From Thermoanaerobaculia bacterium (GTDB lineage Bacteria > Acidobacteriota > Thermoanaerobaculia > Multivoradales > J023), in NCBI GenBank assembly GCA_030431255.1, contig JAUIJL010000003.1, forward strand, positions 496,001 to 560,000: DNA of 64,000 nt, written 5' to 3'. Both the position numbers and the translations under genes were made by a program. Positions 30,148-39,139 of this stretch are shown here, in pieces. Positions within the stretch are counted from its first letter, which is position 1. Each line of letters begins with the position of its first letter. The notes beneath the pieces are model-generated. The model made no database searches and was not told the origin of the DNA. It worked only from the letters and a program-made list of their open reading frames with translations.

Positions 30148-31083
30148 GTGAGTCGATCCAGCTCAGCTCAAGGCTCGGATGCGGAGAGAGGAGCTAAACC
30201 GGGCTCCCTGAAAGCCTGGGTCATAGCTTCGAGAATTCCGACCCTCACCGCCGCCCTGGCACCGGTAGCGGTGGGCGCGGCGGTCGCGGAGGTCAGCGGA
30301 GGGGCTCGTCTGTGGCCGACCGTGGCCGCGGCTTGGGCCGCAATTTGGATCCAAATCGGCACCAACTTCGCCAACGACGTCTACGATTTTGAAAAAGGCG
30401 CCGATACGGGCGAGCGCTTAGGTCCGACCCGCGCCGTGCAAGCCGGTTTGTTGAGCGCCGAGCAAATGCGGACGGGCATGGTGCTCGCCTTTCTCTCGGC
30501 AACGGTAGGCGGCGCGGGGCTCATGTACTTCGCGGGATGGCCGATGTTTTGGGTCGGCTTCTTTTCGATCGCGTCCGGCATCGCCTATACCGGCGGCCCG
30601 TTCCCCCTGGGTTATAACGGCCTGGGAGACCTCTTCGTGATGATCTTTTTCGGCTTCGTGGCGGTATGCGGCACGGCCTATGCGAGCCTGCTGGTGATTC
30701 CGTCCCTGGCGTGGTGGGCCTCGATTCCTCCGGGGGCGCTTGCCACGGCCATTCTCGTGGTCAACAACGTCCGGGATCGTAAGACCGATCTCGAAGCGGG
30801 CAAGCGGACCCTGGCGGTGCGTTTAGGCCGGAAGACGGCTTTGGCCGAATACCTCCTGCTCTTGATCGCTTCCTATGCCGTTCCCGTCGGCCTCGTGCTG
30901 TGGGCAGATTCGAACTTTTGGGTGCTCCTTCCGTGGCTGTCCCTACCCATGGCGTGGAGCGCCTTTCGGGGTTTGCTGACCCTCGAGGGGAAGGCGTTGA
31001 ACGGAATTCTGGTGGCGACGGCCCGTCTGCTGATCGTATTCGGCGTGCTCTTCACCATCGGGTTGGTGCTCGGTCTCGGATGA
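30148..31083 (+). CDS. menA: 1,4-dihydroxy-2-naphthoate polyprenyltransferase
   Basis: 311 residues, integral membrane UbiA-family enzyme with about eight or nine hydrophobic helices. The two Asp-rich motifs are [11 protein letters not shown] (about 75) and [22 protein letters not shown]. It attaches the polyprenyl chain to DHNA. GTG start one base after the menH stop. Confidence 0.95.
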   Translation: MSRSSSAQGSDAERGAKPGSLKAWVIASRIPTLTAALAPVAVGAAVAEVSGGARLWPTVAAAWAAIWIQIGTNFANDVYDFEKGADTGERLGPTRAVQAGLLSAEQMRTGMVLAFLSATVGGAGLMYFAGWPMFWVGFFSIASGIAYTGGPFPLGYNGLGDLFVMIFFGFVAVCGTAYASLLVIPSLAWWASIPPGALATAILVVNNVRDRKTDLEAGKRTLAVRLGRKTALAEYLLLLIASYAVPVGLVLWADSNFWVLLPWLSLPMAWSAFRGLLTLEGKALNGILVATARLLIVFGVLFTIGLVLGLG

Positions 31084-31122
31084 GGCCGGCATGAGCAGCC
31101 CACGGTCGATCCGGGGTTCCAC

Positions 31123-32277
31123 ATGACCCGGGGCATCCAGCCGTCTCTTTTTCCCTTTCGTCGGGACCTCCCGCGGGCAGCCTCGAGCTCTCGCGCGGCC
31201 TGGAGGGAGCGAGAGGGACTGTGCTTGAGGATCGAAACCCCGTCCGGTGGGGTCTTCGGATGGGGTGAAGCGTCGCCTTTGCCCGGCTATTCTCCGGAGT
31301 CCCTGAAAGAAGCCACAGAGGCGCTGGAAGCCGTGGTCTTGGCCCCGGAGGCCCTTCAAGGGATGCTTGCGTCGGCCGACCCAACCTCCGTTCAAGCCCA
31401 TGTCGAACACGGCTTGAGCAGACTGGCTTCGGACGGCCTACTGTTACCCGGATCGGCTCGTTTCGCCCTGGAAACCGCATTGCTGGACCTGGCAGGGCGA
31501 GCCCATGGGTTGCCGATGCCCGCCCTATGGTCCGCCGATCGAACCCTTGGATGGGAGCAGCTTCGGGTGGCGAGGCTCTGCCCGGACGCGGAGGAGTTTC
31601 AACCGACCCGTGGGTCCGGCGCGAGCTCTGTGCTCAAGGTGAAGGTGGGTCGAGATGGGGCCTTTGCTCGGGAGCTCCAAGCTCTGCGGCAGATTCGTCG
31701 GCAAGATCCGGCTCTCGAGCTGCGCTTGGACGCCAACGGTGCCTGGGACCGGGAGATCGCATCCGAGCATCTGAGACAGCTGAGCGAGCTCCGTATCCGC
31801 TGGATCGAAGAGCCGACCACGCCGCGAGACTCCGACGACTTGGCTCATTGGATAGCGGTCTCTCCAGTTCCGGTCGCCCTCGACGAATCGTTGCAGCGGC
31901 TGGCGATCAAACCTGAGGATCTGGGGCGTCTACGCCCGGCTGCGTTGATCCTCAAACCCCATGTGCTCGGAGCCATCCGCTGTCTGGAGATGGGTCGCTC
32001 CGCCCTGAAGCTCGGCATCGAAACCGTGGTGTCTCACCTATTCGATGGCCCCTTGGCCTATCGCTCCTCCTACGCCTTGGCGTTGGCGCTCGACAGCATG
32101 AGGGCTCGGCAAAGACGGCAGCCTCCGCTGGGTGAAGCTCAAGATCGTGACGCCCACCCAGCCCATGGGCTGGGCCGCCATCCGGGCCTCGCGGCTTGGC
32201 CGGAGGTGGCGGAGGAGATGAGCGCACCGCCGTCTACCTGGGGTCCAGGTCTAGGGCTCTCATGGGAGATGTCATGA
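31123..32277 (+). CDS. menC: o-succinylbenzoate synthase
   Basis: 384 residues, enolase superfamily. Catalytic KxK in VLKVKVGRD, metal ligands in LRLDANGAWD, IEEPT and ALDES, and LKP in ALILKPHVLG. It dehydrates SHCHC to o-succinylbenzoate. The 35 residues after SYALALALDSM are richer in Arg/Pro than expected but regain HGLGRHPGLAAW and GPGLGLS, as usual at the C-terminus. Overlaps menE by ATGA. Confidence 0.92.
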   Translation: MTRGIQPSLFPFRRDLPRAASSSRAAWREREGLCLRIETPSGGVFGWGEASPLPGYSPESLKEATEALEAVVLAPEALQGMLASADPTSVQAHVEHGLSRLASDGLLLPGSARFALETALLDLAGRAHGLPMPALWSADRTLGWEQLRVARLCPDAEEFQPTRGSGASSVLKVKVGRDGAFARELQALRQIRRQDPALELRLDANGAWDREIASEHLRQLSELRIRWIEEPTTPRDSDDLAHWIAVSPVPVALDESLQRLAIKPEDLGRLRPAALILKPHVLGAIRCLEMGRSALKLGIETVVSHLFDGPLAYRSSYALALALDSMRARQRRQPPLGEAQDRDAHPAHGLGRHPGLAAWPEVAEEMSAPPSTWGPGLGLSWEMS

Positions 32278-33731
32278 GCCAAAGCCTGTCTATCTTCGCC
32301 GCGGCGGAGCAGGCTGCCGATCAATTGGCAGTGGTTGGTGCGGAACGGCAATGGACCTTCGCCGAGGTCGCGCGGGAGGTCGGCAAGGTGTTGATGGACC
32401 TCCGTGCACAGCGACCCGGCCTTGGGCCCGGTGCCTTGTTGGCTTTTTCCGGTACGTGCACGGCGGAGGGTTTGTGGACGATCTACGCGGCTCTCGAGCT
32501 GGGATGCGGTGTGGTGCCCTTACATGCTCGGTGGACCGCCTTGGAGCGGCGGGAATTCGTCGACCGTTTAGAAGCCGGTCCGGAGTGGGATCTGAGGGAT
32601 CTGGGGCGAAATCGGCAAGAGCCCGCTCCATTGGAACCTCAGAGCTCGAGCCCAATCGACCCAGAAGCCCTGTTGGCGATGCTCTCCACCTCGGGCTCCA
32701 CCGGACCGCCGAAGGGGGTCGCGCTCTCCCGCCGTGCCTTCATGGCGTCCGCCCAAGCCGATGCCTCCAACGTCGGTCGGTGTGCAGGGGATAGAACCCT
32801 GCTCAGCCTGCCCCTGGCCCATGTGGGCGGGCTCTCGATCGTGATTCGCAGCCTCATCGCCAGGTCGGCGGTGGTCCTGCCCCCGCCGACCGGAAGATTC
32901 GAGCCGGAGGCCTTCGTCCGTTGGCTCCATCGGTTTGACGTCACCCTGCTGTCGCTGGTGCCGACCATGTTGCAGCGCTTGCTCGAGGCGGACGCCCGTC
33001 CCGGACCTAAGCTCCGGGCGGTGCTCTTGGGAGGCGCCGCAGCTTCCGCGGATCTGGTGAACCGGGCCCGTTCCGTCGGCTGGCCGGTGCTACGGACCTA
33101 CGGCTTGACCGAGGCCTGCTCCCAAGTGGCCACCGAGCGCCTCTCAGAGCTCCACACCGGGGGCGAAGAAAGAAGTCTACGAGACGGTGAGGTCGGACCC
33201 CTGCTGCCGGGGGTGGAGGGGCGGATCGTCGAAGGGCGGCTCGAGCTGCGCGGACCGACCCTCCTGTCGGATTATGTGCCGAAGGTGACGGGCAAACCCG
33301 CCATAAGCTCCGAGGGTTGGTTTGCAACCGGCGACTTGGCTCGATTCGATTCTGAGAGAAGGCTCCAAATCCTCGGCCGAGCGGACGACGTGATCATCTC
33401 CGGCGGCGAAAACGTCTCGCCCGCCGAAGTGGAAATGGCCTTGGAAAGCCATCCCGCGGTGGTGACGGCGGCGGTGTTCGCGGTTCGAGATCCGGAGTGG
33501 GGGCAAGCGGTCCGAGCCCGGGTAGTGGCCGTGGACGGCGCCGTGATCGCGGGCCCGGAGCTGCGGGAGTTTCTTCGTGGACGTTTGGCGGGCTTCAAGA
33601 TTCCGCGGCAGATCGAGGTGGTGCCGTCCCTGGCGACCACAGCCAGCGGCAAGATCGACCGCAGAATGATCGGCAAGGCGCTCCAAGAGCAGGCCCTTTC
33701 GAAAGCCACAGAGCTGGGGTCCGCTGATTGA
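32274..33731 (+). CDS. menE: o-succinylbenzoate-CoA ligase
   Basis: 485 residues, ANL-family adenylating enzyme. P-loop LSTSGSTGPPKGVALS, YGLTEACSQVA, and GRADDVIISGGENVSPAEVE plus the C-terminal Lys in TASGKIDRRM. It activates o-succinylbenzoate for MenB. The start at 32274 is set by ATGA coupling with menC. Last gene of the operon; menB is not found beside it. Confidence 0.93.
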   Translation: MSQSLSIFAAAEQAADQLAVVGAERQWTFAEVAREVGKVLMDLRAQRPGLGPGALLAFSGTCTAEGLWTIYAALELGCGVVPLHARWTALERREFVDRLEAGPEWDLRDLGRNRQEPAPLEPQSSSPIDPEALLAMLSTSGSTGPPKGVALSRRAFMASAQADASNVGRCAGDRTLLSLPLAHVGGLSIVIRSLIARSAVVLPPPTGRFEPEAFVRWLHRFDVTLLSLVPTMLQRLLEADARPGPKLRAVLLGGAAASADLVNRARSVGWPVLRTYGLTEACSQVATERLSELHTGGEERSLRDGEVGPLLPGVEGRIVEGRLELRGPTLLSDYVPKVTGKPAISSEGWFATGDLARFDSERRLQILGRADDVIISGGENVSPAEVEMALESHPAVVTAAVFAVRDPEWGQAVRARVVAVDGAVIAGPELREFLRGRLAGFKIPRQIEVVPSLATTASGKIDRRMIGKALQEQALSKATELGSAD

Positions 33732-33763
33732 GCGCCTGTTCGTTGGGCGCTTGGAAACCCAAC
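33731..33763 (+). terminator. alternative hairpins after menE
   Basis: AGCGCC (33731-33736) pairs with GGCGCT (33746-33751). A second stem, GTTGGG (33742-33747) with CCCAAC (33758-33763), shares bases with the first, so the two exclude each other. It starts at the last base of menE. No T-run. Confidence 0.4.
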
Positions 33764-33902
33764 CAACTCGGGGACGTTTGCTCCAACGGCCGCCACGGTG
33801 TACCCTTCGAATTCCCGGAGCTGAAAGCTCCGTTCTATGCAGACATTTGCTTTTTTCTAGATATTTCTTGGCCGCGTTTCGTCCCAATTTGAAGGAGTCG
33901 GT

Positions 33903-35240
33903 ATGGAGCTGTGGAAAGCCCCTGTGGCAGACCTTGTCCAATCAATGCGCAACGCGGGTTTGGCCCGTGCTTTCATAGTTTCCAATTCGGATGGGGACAT
34001 CCGAGAGAGTCATCCTGTGCTCTCGGAAGTGGCTCAAGCTCTGCGGGCCGACGGTCGGGATTTCGACGGGCACGAGGCTTGTTTCTTTGAAATCGGTCGA
34101 GAAAGCAGTCATCTCCTGGGCGCCTTCATCCATCGCACGCGACGGGGCCAGGGGGCGGGCGGCCTGCGGAATTGGTTCTATCCCACCGTCGAGGACTTCA
34201 TTCGCGACGGTCTTCGGCTCAGCCGGGGCATGGGGCATAAGAATGCCTTGGCCGGTCTGTGGTGGGGCGGCGGCAAGGGCATCGTGGCGCGAGCGCCGGA
34301 AACCGACTACCGGGACGCCGAGCTCCGACGACGGATCTACAGCGACTACGGACGCTTCGTCACCGGTCTCAAAGGCTGTTACATCACGGCGGAGGATGTC
34401 GGCACCACGCCGGAGGATCTCGAGCACGTCTTTCACAGCACCCGTCATGCGACGTGTATTCCGCCGAGATTCGGTGGTAGCGGAAATCCCAGCGGACTGA
34501 CTGCCCGAGGCGTCGTGGTGGCCATGGAAGCAGCGCTTCATCGTTCCGGCCTCGGTGATCTGAGAGGCAAGACGGTGGCGGTTCAGGGCCTCGGCAACGT
34601 CGCCGGCTTCATGATCGAAGAGCTTTTGCGGCGTCATGTAAAACGGGTGGTGGCCAGCGACATTTCCAAGCCGGTGGTGGAGCAGGCGGTCGCCCGCTTC
34701 GACGACCCTCGGGTCGAGGCCCGGGTCACCGGGCCGTCGGATTTGTCGATCCTGGCTGAGAGCTGTGACATCCTCGCGCCCTGCGCGGTCGGCGCGGTGC
34801 TCAATTCCAGTACCATCCCAACCCTTCAAGCCCCGATCGTGTGTGGGGCCGCGAACAACCAGCTCGAGGATCCGGCCCGGGATGCGGAGCTTCTGCATGA
34901 GCGGGGCATCCTCTACGTGCCGGACTTCCTGGCCAATCGAATGGGCATCGTCAATTGTGCCAATGAGCAATATGGTGTTTTCGACGGCGATCCCGCGATC
35001 CAAGCCCATCTCGATCGAGAGACCCCGTGGGGAGTCTTCCAACGTAGCCTCGAGGTGTTCGAACGGGCCGCAACGTCGGGTCGGACCCCGGCGGCGGAAG
35101 CGGAGCTTCTGGCCGACGAGCTTTCCGAGGTGTTACACCCGATTTGGGGGCACCGCGGTTACCAAATCATCCAACATCTGGTGGACATCGGTTGGGATCG
35201 TCTGCCACCACTGGCTCCCGACGGCGATTCCGAAGCGTAG
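33903..35240 (+). CDS. Glu/Leu/Phe/Val dehydrogenase family protein
   Basis: 445 residues, NAD(P)-dependent oxidative deaminase of an amino acid. The catalytic Lys125 lies in WWGGGKGIV; AEDVGTTPEDLEHV and the Rossmann segment VAVQGLGNVAGFMIEELL (about 230) follow, then CGAANNQLEDP. Features look closer to leucine/valine dehydrogenases than to GDH, but specificity is not decided. AAGGAG precedes the ATG. N- and C-terminal parts are longer than the usual 360 residues. Confidence 0.88.
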   Translation: MELWKAPVADLVQSMRNAGLARAFIVSNSDGDIRESHPVLSEVAQALRADGRDFDGHEACFFEIGRESSHLLGAFIHRTRRGQGAGGLRNWFYPTVEDFIRDGLRLSRGMGHKNALAGLWWGGGKGIVARAPETDYRDAELRRRIYSDYGRFVTGLKGCYITAEDVGTTPEDLEHVFHSTRHATCIPPRFGGSGNPSGLTARGVVVAMEAALHRSGLGDLRGKTVAVQGLGNVAGFMIEELLRRHVKRVVASDISKPVVEQAVARFDDPRVEARVTGPSDLSILAESCDILAPCAVGAVLNSSTIPTLQAPIVCGAANNQLEDPARDAELLHERGILYVPDFLANRMGIVNCANEQYGVFDGDPAIQAHLDRETPWGVFQRSLEVFERAATSGRTPAAEAELLADELSEVLHPIWGHRGYQIIQHLVDIGWDRLPPLAPDGDSEA

Positions 35241-35246
35241 GAAAAG

Positions 35247-35302
35247 GCCGGTCTCACGGCAAGACCGGCGGACAAGAAAAGGCCGGTCTCGCGGAGACCG
35301 GC
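35247..35302. repeat. duplicated hairpin GCCGGTCT...AGACCGGC
   Basis: First stem GCCGGTCT (35247-35254)/AGACCGGC (35262-35269). Second stem GCCGGTCTC (35282-35290)/GAGACCGGC (35294-35302). Both follow AAAAG; the copies start 35 bp apart. Directly after the dehydrogenase stop, so a double terminator is the simplest reading, though T-runs are absent. Confidence 0.6.
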
Positions 35303-35344
35303 TGGTACGCAGGAAAGTGCTAGAAGCTGTAGCTGTCAGGCTCA

Positions 35345-35427
35345 GTTGTTTCTCAGGCAACCTGTCTCAGGCAATGTGCTGCCTCAAGCAGCGTGCTGTC
35401 TCAAGCAGCGTGCTGTCTCAAGCAGCG
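35345..35427. repeat. 17-bp array of small hairpins
   Basis: Three units TGCTGYCTCAAGCAGCG (35377-35393, 35394-35410, 35411-35427), each able to fold GCTG(C/T)-CTCAA-GCAGC. Upstream, two degenerate copies (35345-35361 and 35362-35376) retain CTCAGGCAA. On the minus strand, the first unit holds the stop codon of the small reading frame at 35588. Confidence 0.8.
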
Positions 35428-35588
35428 TGCAGGTGACTGCTGGTCGGCCGCTCATGGACCGTTTGCGTCTCGACGACCGGCGTCTCCGTTTGAAGGGATG
35501 CCGATGGCCGAGCCGAAAACCTTGCTCCGATCCATAACCAGATGAGCTCGAGATCTTGGAGTAGGGCGTTGAGCAGTGACCGTCTCAT
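35418..35588 (-). CDS. possible 56-residue small protein
   Basis: Reading frame MRRSLLNALLQDLELIWLWI followed by a polar Thr/Ser/His tail. AGGAGG (35596-35591) lies only two bases before the ATG, closer than ideal. The N-terminal 20 residues form an amphipathic or membrane-seeking helix. The stop codon is in the first unit of the 17-bp hairpin array. No family recognised; it may be chance. Confidence 0.3.
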   Translation of the reverse strand: MRRSLLNALLQDLELIWLWIGARFSARPSASLQTETPVVETQTVHERPTSSHLHAA

Positions 35589-35952
35589 GCCCTCCTAGTT
35601 AAGCAAGCTTCATGCCGGAAACCGAAAATCGTGGTGCCGGCGGCCACCCCGGTGTGTCCGAATACGTCTGTTCTTTGGGTTTGCCCCTATTTCTTTGGGG
35701 GTTTTTGAGCCGATTCAGAGCCCAAAGCCTCTGGGCGCTTAAATGAGATCCGGGCAGGCGCTCCTCCCCGCGCCTGGCGGTTCGTCCTAAATTTCTGCCG
35801 ATTCGGCGTGGGCTGTCCTCCCTTTCAGACACGGGTTGTCCATAGAATCGGACAAATGGGTGACGAGTCGACCTCTGCCATGGTTCCGTCGACGGAGCCA
35901 TGGTGCCCGTGTCGACGGAAGCGAGCATGGCAGCAAGCAGCAGGAGCCGGCA
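35589..35952. other. gene-free stretch before NRAMP-like gene
   Basis: I see no supportable gene. CCCC-TATTTCTTT-GGGG followed by GTTTTT (35684-35706) could be a weak plus-strand terminator. I looked for a manganese (yybP-ykoY) riboswitch before the transporter and recognised none. AGGAG (35942-35946) serves the downstream GTG. Confidence 0.4.
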
Positions 35953-37239
35953 GTGCAACGATTTCTCTCCGTCTTGGTAGGCGCGGTCATCGCGGCCGCT
36001 TTCCTCGGTCCCGGCACCATCACCACAGCCGCCCGGGCCGGTGCATCCTTTGGGTCGGAGCTTCTGTGGGCGCTGGTCTTTGCCACCGTGGCCTGTTTCG
36101 TCCTCCAGGAAGCGTCGGCTCGGCTAGCCATCGCCTCAGGGCATCCACTGGGTCGGGCTTTGAGGCAGCGCTACAGCGGGACCGGAGCGTGGTTGATCCT
36201 TGCGCTTGTCTTGGGGGCGGTGGTGTTGGGCTGCGCCGCTTATCAAGCGGGAAACATTCTGGGCGGCGTGGCCGGTGCGCAATTGGTGACCGGCCTCGGA
36301 CCCGCTGCCTTGACGGCGATTTCCGCTTTGGTGGCTTTCGCCTTGCTCTGGGTCGGCAATACCCGTCTGGTAGTCAGCGCCTTGGGCTTGCTGGTCGCCG
36401 TGATGGGCTTTGCCTTCGCGCTCACGGCGGCTCGGGTCGGCGTGCCTGCGTCCGAGCTGCTCAGAGGACTGACGGTTCCCTCGACCCCGCCGGGCTCCGG
36501 ATTGCTGATTCTCGGCCTGGTGGGCACAACGGTAGTTCCTTACAACCTCTTCCTCGGCTCCGGGCTTGCCGCGGGTCAGCGACTGGCTGATGCCAGATTG
36601 GGATTGGCCCTGGCCATCGGATTGGGTGGGTTGGTCTCGATGGCGGTGGTGATCGTGGGCTCGGCCTTGCAGGGGGAGATGACTTTCACCGCATTGGCCC
36701 AGGTGCTCGATCAGCGATTGGGCAGCGGAGCGGGTGCTTTCTTCGGCTGGGGCCTCTTCGCGGCCGGTTTTTCATCGGCGGTGACCGCCCCCTGGGCCGC
36801 AGCGGTGACCGCCCGCGGTTTGTTCGGAGACGGCCCCGAGGATCCGGAGTGGTCCATGACCTCCTGGCGATTTCGCGCGATCTGGCTGACGGTATTGGCC
36901 GTCGGCACCTTTTTCGGGCTCGCGGGCTTCAAACCCGTGCCGGTCATCATCTTGGCCCAGGCTTTGAACGGAGCCTTGCTGCCGATCGTCGCGGTCTTTC
37001 TCTTGGTGGTGGTCAACGATGCCCAGCTGATGGGAGATCAGGTCAACGGGCTGTGGGCCAACGTCGCCACCATTGGAGCCGGAGCCCTTTGCACGGTGCT
37101 CGGGGTCCGAGGTGTATTGTCCGCCGCAGCTTCGGTCACCGGCAGGTCGTCACTGACGGAACTCGGCACGGTGATGGTCTGCTCTCTTGCGGTCCTTGGG
37201 CTGATGGCGGTCTGGGCGCGGTCCCAGTGGTCTAGATGA
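35953..37239 (+). CDS. divergent NRAMP-like membrane transporter
   Basis: 428 residues, about eleven hydrophobic helices. GTG start with AGGAG six bases upstream. The NRAMP plan is visible, but helix 1 reads FLGPGTITT where classical members have DPGN, and helix 6 reads VPYNLF in place of the MPH motif. In NRAMPs those Asp, Asn and Met residues bind Mn or Fe. Either this clade carries a different substrate or uses other ligands. Convergent with trmL. Confidence 0.8.
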   Translation: MQRFLSVLVGAVIAAAFLGPGTITTAARAGASFGSELLWALVFATVACFVLQEASARLAIASGHPLGRALRQRYSGTGAWLILALVLGAVVLGCAAYQAGNILGGVAGAQLVTGLGPAALTAISALVAFALLWVGNTRLVVSALGLLVAVMGFAFALTAARVGVPASELLRGLTVPSTPPGSGLLILGLVGTTVVPYNLFLGSGLAAGQRLADARLGLALAIGLGGLVSMAVVIVGSALQGEMTFTALAQVLDQRLGSGAGAFFGWGLFAAGFSSAVTAPWAAAVTARGLFGDGPEDPEWSMTSWRFRAIWLTVLAVGTFFGLAGFKPVPVIILAQALNGALLPIVAVFLLVVVNDAQLMGDQVNGLWANVATIGAGALCTVLGVRGVLSAAASVTGRSSLTELGTVMVCSLAVLGLMAVWARSQWSR

Positions 37240-37245
37240 TAGTGG

Positions 37246-37758
37246 TCAACCGGCGAAACCCAACCGTCGCCGAGCCTCATAGAGGGCAATGCCCACGGAG
37301 GTGGACAGGTTCAACGAACGAACGGGTCCAGGGGCCATGGGCAGGGAAACCAGCCGTTCTCGATGTTGCTCCCGCACGGAGGTGGGCAGGCCGGCGGTCT
37401 CCCGGCCGAAAATGAGCACCGTGCGCGGCTGTAGATCCACTTGCCAGAGATTGCGCTCGCCCTCCGCGGAAAAGAACCACGGATCACCGAGCTCCGGTAG
37501 GTGCGCTTCCAGCTCGGTCCACGAGCTCCACACTTTGGGATGCACGTGCTGCCAATAGTCGAGCCCGGCCCGTTTGAGGTATTTCTCGTCGAGCCGGAAT
37601 CCTAAGGGTCGCACCAAATGGAGCTGGGCATCGCAGGCCAAGCAGGTTCTTCCGACGTTGCCCGTATTCCAAGGAATATCCGGTTGCACCAGAACCACGT
37701 GGAGCTCGGTCTTGCCATCGGTGGCTTTCGGTTTCGGAGCCGATGGGGAGGGTTTCAA
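37246..37758 (-). CDS. trmL: tRNA (cytidine/uridine-34-2'-O)-methyltransferase
   Basis: 170 residues, single SPOUT domain. VLVQPDIPWNTGNVGRTCLA, LIFGRETAGLP and RSLNLSTSVGIALYEA form the knotted SAM site. It methylates the wobble base of leucine tRNAs in known members. Overlaps the MATE gene by 4 bases and is last in a minus-strand unit of four. Confidence 0.94.
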   Translation of the reverse strand: MKPSPSAPKPKATDGKTELHVVLVQPDIPWNTGNVGRTCLACDAQLHLVRPLGFRLDEKYLKRAGLDYWQHVHPKVWSSWTELEAHLPELGDPWFFSAEGERNLWQVDLQPRTVLIFGRETAGLPTSVREQHRERLVSLPMAPGPVRSLNLSTSVGIALYEARRRLGFAG

Positions 37759-39116
37759 TAGAGCTCCTTCCGGGCGAAGGCCAGGGTGAGCACCCGCGCG
37801 ACCATGAAGAGGCTCAAGCTGAGCCAGAGGAGGTGCGTGTCACCCTGGGTGATGCTGAGGATGGCTGGAGGCAGGAAAACGAGCACCGAAAGAAGCATGG
37901 AGTTTCTCAGCGCACGGCCGGCGGTCAAACCCAGGAATAGGCCGTCGAAGATATAGGCGGCCGAGCCGACGAATAGGACGGGAACGAGCCACCAGCGGAG
38001 CGCCGTCGCGAGCTCGATCACCTCATGGTGGGAGGTCAGCAAACCGAAGATGGCGGAGGGGAAGAGCGCGGGTATTAAGGAGAAGAGAATTCCGAAAGCC
38101 GCGCCGGTCAGCAGTGACAGCCGCACGAGGCGGTCCAAGGTTTGACGGCGGCCTTCACCGTGAAAGATGCCGGCGAGGCTCTCCACCGCAAAGGCCGCGC
38201 CGTCGATGAAGAAGGCACCGAGACTGATCAATCGGAGGTGGAGGGTGTTGGCCGCCAAGACGATGGGACCCAGCCGGGACGAGAAGTCGGTGAAGAGGGC
38301 GAAGGTGGTGGTCAGGCACAGGCTCCGGATCATGATGTCTCGGTTGAGGAAGAGCAGCTCTCGGAGTCGTTCTTTTTCCAGCAATCCATGCCATGAGCCC
38401 AGATCTTGTCGCCGCGGCCGATAGTAGAGGACGGCCACGGCGAGCATGAGATATTGGCTGACTGCGGTGGCGTAGCCGGCGCCGGCCGCGGCCCAACCGA
38501 ATCGCAGAATGAACAAATAGTCCAGCACGAGATTCGCGCCGTTGGCTACCAAGGTCATCACCAGGGCGATCCGGCTCTCCTCGCGACCCAGGAACCAACC
38601 GAAGAAAGCGAGGTTGAGCAAGGCCGCTGGGGCTCCCCACAAGCGGGCGAAGAAATAGTCCCGACCGGCACCTTCGGTGACGGCATCGCCGGAGAGCAGG
38701 GAAAAAGCAGCGTTGGCCAGGGGTTCTCGTATGGCGAGGAGCGCGAGCCCACAAACCAAGGCGATGGCGGCGGATCTCAAGAGCGTCCGCTCGGCCTCGG
38801 CGGGCTGCCGACGTCCTACGGCCTGTGCGGTTAGGCCCGTGGTCGACATGCGTAGGAAGCCGAGGGTCCAGAAGAGGTAGTCGAAGACCACCGCGCCGAG
38901 GGCGGCACCCCCAAGAAAACGGATGTCTTTCAAGTGCCCGAGCATGGCCGTGTCCACCAAACCGACCAAGGGCACGGTGATGTTGGCCAGAATATTGAGG
39001 ACGGTGAGACGCGCGAATCGCCGCACCCAAGAGCCTTCGGGCTCGGGGCCTTCAGATTCTCGACTCTCGAGCTCACCTTCGGATGATGGCTCCGAGCTAG
39101 GGTCGGATGGGGTCAT
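37755..39116 (-). CDS. MATE family efflux transporter (DinF-like)
   Basis: 453 residues, twelve predicted helices after a 30-residue acidic/Ser-rich cytoplasmic N-terminus. VPLVGLVDTAMLGHL and GLTAQAVGRRQ fit the DinF branch. It exports organic cations or drugs by Na+ or H+ antiport in known members; substrate unknown. 23 bp after the DUF4097-like gene. Confidence 0.92.
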   Translation of the reverse strand: MTPSDPSSEPSSEGELESRESEGPEPEGSWVRRFARLTVLNILANITVPLVGLVDTAMLGHLKDIRFLGGAALGAVVFDYLFWTLGFLRMSTTGLTAQAVGRRQPAEAERTLLRSAAIALVCGLALLAIREPLANAAFSLLSGDAVTEGAGRDYFFARLWGAPAALLNLAFFGWFLGREESRIALVMTLVANGANLVLDYLFILRFGWAAAGAGYATAVSQYLMLAVAVLYYRPRRQDLGSWHGLLEKERLRELLFLNRDIMIRSLCLTTTFALFTDFSSRLGPIVLAANTLHLRLISLGAFFIDGAAFAVESLAGIFHGEGRRQTLDRLVRLSLLTGAAFGILFSLIPALFPSAIFGLLTSHHEVIELATALRWWLVPVLFVGSAAYIFDGLFLGLTAGRALRNSMLLSVLVFLPPAILSITQGDTHLLWLSLSLFMVARVLTLAFARKELY

Positions 39117-39139
39117 GGGGGCGGTCGAGGAGGCGGTTT

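Noticed and set aside
35345-35427. CRISPR-like array
   Set aside because: Units are 17 bp and contiguous, without spacers, and no cas gene is near.
35589-35952. Manganese riboswitch before the NRAMP-like gene
   Set aside because: No yybP-ykoY core could be recognised, and the transporter itself lacks the usual Mn-binding residues.
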